The notes under the pieces are model-generated. The model saw only the letters and a list, made by a program, of their open reading frames with translations, searched no databases and had not been told where the DNA came from. From NCBI GenBank assembly GCA_934663885.1, contig CAKUKW010000079.1:1-8535 (forward strand): DNA of 8,535 nucleotides, written 5' to 3'. Origin of the DNA: an uncultured Tidjanibacter sp. Its GTDB lineage: Bacteria; Bacteroidota; Bacteroidia; Bacteroidales; Rikenellaceae. A program made the position numbers and the translations under genes. How positions within the stretch are numbered: the first letter of the stretch is position 1; each line of letters opens with the position of its first letter. Positions 7,218 to 8,535 of the stretch are shown piece after piece.

Positions 7218-8003
7218 ATGAAAAAGACGGTTTTTCTGCTGTTATTTTTTTCGGTCGGCTGTCTTCCGGCTTTCGGGTGGGGACAAAAAGGACACGACGT
7301 GATAGCCTCCATAGCAGAGGCGCATCTCACAAGGCGGGCGAAAAAGGCAATCGACAGTATACTGGAAGGCAGATCGATGGTCTATTATTCCTCGTGGATG
7401 GATAACCTCCAGAATTCACCCGGGTGGAAAGGGGGTTATGATGTTACAAAAACGTGGCATTACGCCAATGTTGATGAAGGGTATACTTACGAAACCATGC
7501 GGAAGGAACCGGCAGGAGATGTACTTACCGCAATGGAGATGGTAATATCGGCGCTTAAATCGGGAGAGCTTTCGGATAGTCTTCGCTCCGATTACCTGAA
7601 AATGCTGGTTCACATGGTAGGGGATATGCATTGCCCGATGCATGCCGGAAGGCTATCGGACAGGGGCGGCAACAACGTGCCTGTGAGATGGTTCGGCACA
7701 CCGACAAACCTCCATTCGGTCTGGGATACGGAGTTCATTGAATCTGCCCGCAAGTGGAGCCATACCGAATGGCGTGAGCAACTCGACCGGTGCGGTAAAA
7801 AGGAGATAAAAGCTGTTACCGCCGGAAGTGTGTATGACTGGTTCGAAGAAACGGTTGTAGCGGCCGCTGTTATCTGCGAAAATACGACTGAAGGAGCCGA
7901 CCTGCGGTATCAGTACGTTTATGATTTCAACGGGCTGCTCGAACGGCAGCTGTTGTATGCCGGTTACAGGCTTGCTGCAGTGCTGAACGATATTTTCGGT
8001 TAA
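7218..8003 (+). CDS. Secreted S1/P1-type zinc nuclease
   Basis: A 261-residue exported nuclease of the S1/P1 family (tri-zinc, phospholipase C-like fold), which cuts single-stranded DNA and RNA and removes 3' phosphates. A signal peptide covers 1-20 (KK, then VFLLLFFSVGCLPAFG); cutting after G20 exposes W21, matching the N-terminal Trp whose backbone binds zinc in P1. The other ligands are all visible: H26 (WGQKGH), D62 (SSWMD), H81 (TWHY), H132, D136 and H142 (HMVGDMHCPMH), and H166 and D170 (LHSVWD). The length fits a compact bacterial member. Likely role: degrading extracellular or periplasmic nucleic acid for nucleotide and phosphate scavenging (inference). C15 in the signal peptide has no proper lipobox, and lipidation there would leave Trp buried, so a soluble protein is favoured. 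It has its own promoter, is divergent from relA, and no terminator is evident after its stop. Confidence 0.9.
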   Translation: MKKTVFLLLFFSVGCLPAFGWGQKGHDVIASIAEAHLTRRAKKAIDSILEGRSMVYYSSWMDNLQNSPGWKGGYDVTKTWHYANVDEGYTYETMRKEPAGDVLTAMEMVISALKSGELSDSLRSDYLKMLVHMVGDMHCPMHAGRLSDRGGNNVPVRWFGTPTNLHSVWDTEFIESARKWSHTEWREQLDRCGKKEIKAVTAGSVYDWFEETVVAAAVICENTTEGADLRYQYVYDFNGLLERQLLYAGYRLAAVLNDIFG

Positions 8004-8058
8004 ATGGGAAATTCTCAAAAAATAAAAGTCAACCGGAACGGACGTTTGGTATTTTTAA

Positions 8059-8066
8059 TATCTTTG
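8059..8066 (+). promoter_or_regulatory. -7 box of the tRNA-Gly unit
   Basis: TATCTTTG followed by TA fits TAnnTTTG. Transcription from about 8070 would run first through the truncated tRNA copy (8105), then the spacer, then the intact tRNA (8264). A TTTG at 8045-8048 is too close to be the -33 element. The box lies between two CCGGAA copies (8033-8038 and 8071-8076). Confidence 0.5.
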
Positions 8067-8100
8067 TATTCCGGAAACATATAAGCTGTCTTCCCGGCCA

Positions 8101-8141
8101 ATAAGCGGAAATAGCTCAGTCGGTAGAGCATCAGCTTCCCA
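8101..8141 (+). repeat. 41-bp exact direct repeat, copy 1
   Basis: Bases 8101-8141 are identical to 8260-8300: four bases of 5' flank plus the first 37 nt of tRNA-Gly. Copies are 159 bp apart. Identity stops inside the anticodon loop, after the anticodon CCC and one A. Upstream of the repeat the two flanks read GCCA and GCC, so similarity extends slightly with a one-base offset. Confidence 0.95.
8105..8141 (+). pseudogene. Truncated tRNA-Gly(CCC), 5' half only
   Basis: This has the acceptor 5' strand GCGGAAA, a complete D arm, the 5' strand of the anticodon stem and the loop through TTCCCA, then breaks into unrelated sequence. The 3' anticodon strand (GCTGA), T arm and acceptor 3' strand are all missing, and nothing in the following spacer supplies them, so it cannot form a tRNA. 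It lies between the tRNA promoter and the intact gene and is probably transcribed. It may be a leftover of integration or of a tandem duplication, or a conserved leader element; the sequence alone does not decide. Confidence 0.85.
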
Positions 8142-8263
8142 CCCGACGCCGGCCGAATGGTGGCGGAGAGCACCGACGAAGTACCGCAGTCGCCCTAAGG
8201 GCGGTGCGGATAGATACGAGGAGGTAACAAGTGGCGGAAGGATAAAAAGTAAGAAAGCCATAA
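8142..8263 (+). other. GC-rich structured spacer between the half-tRNA and the tRNA
   Basis: This 122-nt stretch has no plausible coding frame. It contains a hairpin at 8184-8209: CCGCA pairs with TGCGG, and inside it CGCCC pairs with GGGCG around a TAA loop, with a T-G pair and one bulged G between the stems. There is no T run after it, so it is not a terminator. The 8-mer GTGGCGGA occurs at 8160-8167 and 8231-8238, and GCGGA recurs at 8105, 8163, 8206, 8234 and 8264. It ends in an A-rich tract (about 8241-8256) just before copy 2 of the repeat. Confidence 0.6.
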
Positions 8264-8300
8264 GCGGAAATAGCTCAGTCGGTAGAGCATCAGCTTCCCA
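8260..8300 (+). repeat. 41-bp exact direct repeat, copy 2
   Basis: Second copy of the 8101-8141 repeat; here it forms the 5' flank and 5' half of the intact tRNA-Gly. Confidence 0.95.
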
Positions 8301-8339
8301 AGCTGAGGGTCGCGAGTTCGAATCTCGTTTTCCGCTCCA
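8264..8339 (+). tRNA. tRNA-Gly (anticodon CCC), CCA encoded
   Basis: A 76-nt perfect cloverleaf: acceptor GCGGAAA/TTTCCGC, D stem GCTC/GAGC, anticodon stem TCAGC/GCTGA with loop TTCCCAA (CCC at 8297-8299, reading GGG codons), a 5-nt variable region, T stem GCGAG/CTCGT with one G-T pair and loop TTCGAAT, discriminator T8336 as usual for bacterial tRNA-Gly, and encoded CCA at 8337-8339. It is followed 8 nt later by a strong terminator, so it is the last gene of its unit. If transcribed only from the box at 8059-8066, the precursor would carry a 5' leader of about 190 nt including the truncated copy. Confidence 0.97.
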
Positions 8340-8347
8340 AATCTGAA

Positions 8348-8378
8348 AGGGATGCCCATGCGGGCATCCCTAATTTTT
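8348..8378 (+). terminator. Strong intrinsic terminator after tRNA-Gly
   Basis: A 10-bp perfect stem, AGGGATGCCC (8348-8357) with GGGCATCCCT (8362-8371), a 4-nt loop, then AATTTTT. The 3' arm is partly echoed at 8380-8387 (GGGCATCC), possibly an old duplication. Confidence 0.92.
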
Positions 8379-8535
8379 AGGGGCATCCAGGTCAACAGAA
8401 TTCGCAGGGTTTGCCGTGAATATATTGTCCAAAAGAAGTGGTATGTCTCTTCCGACGCCAGCTATTATATCGGTGTATTCAGATGCCGCATTTCATTAAT
8501 TTCTTACCGTATATTCAACCCAACTAATGTGAGGG
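8379..8535. other. Right-end region, no supported gene
   Basis: Bases 8379-8535 hold no gene I can support. On the minus strand a stop-to-stop frame of about 40 codons (8370-8492) reads like weak coding (DIIAGVGRDIPLLLDNIF), but it ends inside the terminator and has tandem stops TAA TGA just upstream. On the plus strand an open frame from ATG 8358 in the terminator loop runs off the edge and is arginine-rich. Very short minus-strand tails entering from the right edge (stops at 8504-8506 and 8496-8498) could be the end of a gene outside the window, but are too short to call. Confidence 0.35.

Noticed and set aside
7260..7262. Lipoprotein attachment at Cys15 of the S1/P1 nuclease
   Set aside because: The residues before it (F-S-V-G) lack Leu or a similar residue at -3, and lipidation would leave the conserved zinc-binding Trp internal.
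8055..8261. Minus-strand frame of 68 codons over the half-tRNA and spacer
   Set aside because: It covers tRNA-derived sequence and the promoter, shows no family likeness, and has no promoter or start context.
8105..8339. A tRNA gene interrupted by a group I intron in the anticodon loop
   Set aside because: The downstream copy is a full tRNA rather than only a 3' half, the base before the break is A rather than the U needed at a group I 5' splice site, and 122-159 nt is too short for a normal group I core.
8195..8395. Minus-strand frame with the peptide AENEIRTRDPQLGKLMLYRL
   Set aside because: This is the well-known false protein produced by translating the antisense strand of a tRNA gene; it covers tRNA-Gly 8264-8339.

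Overview
This window looks like chromosomal DNA from a member of the Bacteroidota, most likely a gut-type Bacteroidales; the genus cannot be resolved by eye. The evidence is convergent. Three protein-gene promoters and one tRNA promoter carry the Bacteroidota -7 box TAnnTTTG, each followed by CA or TA. Shine-Dalgarno sites are weak or oddly spaced. Gene content includes a NahK-like sugar kinase, a prmC-recX pair, an M23 peptidase with a long Bacteroidota-style C-terminal region, a two-domain Rel protein with an RLRD synthetase motif, and an S1/P1 nuclease.

Layout: (1) 1-1338, the tail of a probable outer-membrane barrel protein followed 13 nt later by an APH-fold sugar kinase, ending at a hairpin terminator near 1431-1454. 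(2) 1468-1656, a 62-residue single-pass membrane protein on the minus strand, divergent from (3) 1743-4826, a tightly overlapping operon prmC-recX-M23 peptidase (overlaps of 16 and 8 nt). Its promoter sits almost on the prmC start codon, implying a nearly leaderless mRNA. (4) 4878-7067, a long RelA/SpoT-family gene on the minus strand, convergent with the operon. Its ppGpp hydrolase site is degenerate while its synthetase site is intact. (5) 7218-8003, a secreted S1/P1-type nuclease with all nine zinc ligands. (6) 8059-8378, a tRNA-Gly(CCC) unit: one promoter, an exact copy of the 5' half of the tRNA broken in the anticodon loop, a 122-nt GC-rich structured spacer, the intact tRNA, and a strong terminator. 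(7) 8379-8535, sequence with no convincing gene.

How the parts fit: most genes are housekeeping. PrmC methylates release factors, RecX restrains RecA, the M23 enzyme trims peptidoglycan, RelA makes (p)ppGpp, and the S1/P1 enzyme probably degrades extracytoplasmic nucleic acid. The least ordinary pieces are the broken tRNA duplication at the right end and the loss of hydrolase residues in the Rel protein. I see no phage, CRISPR, transposase or defence genes.
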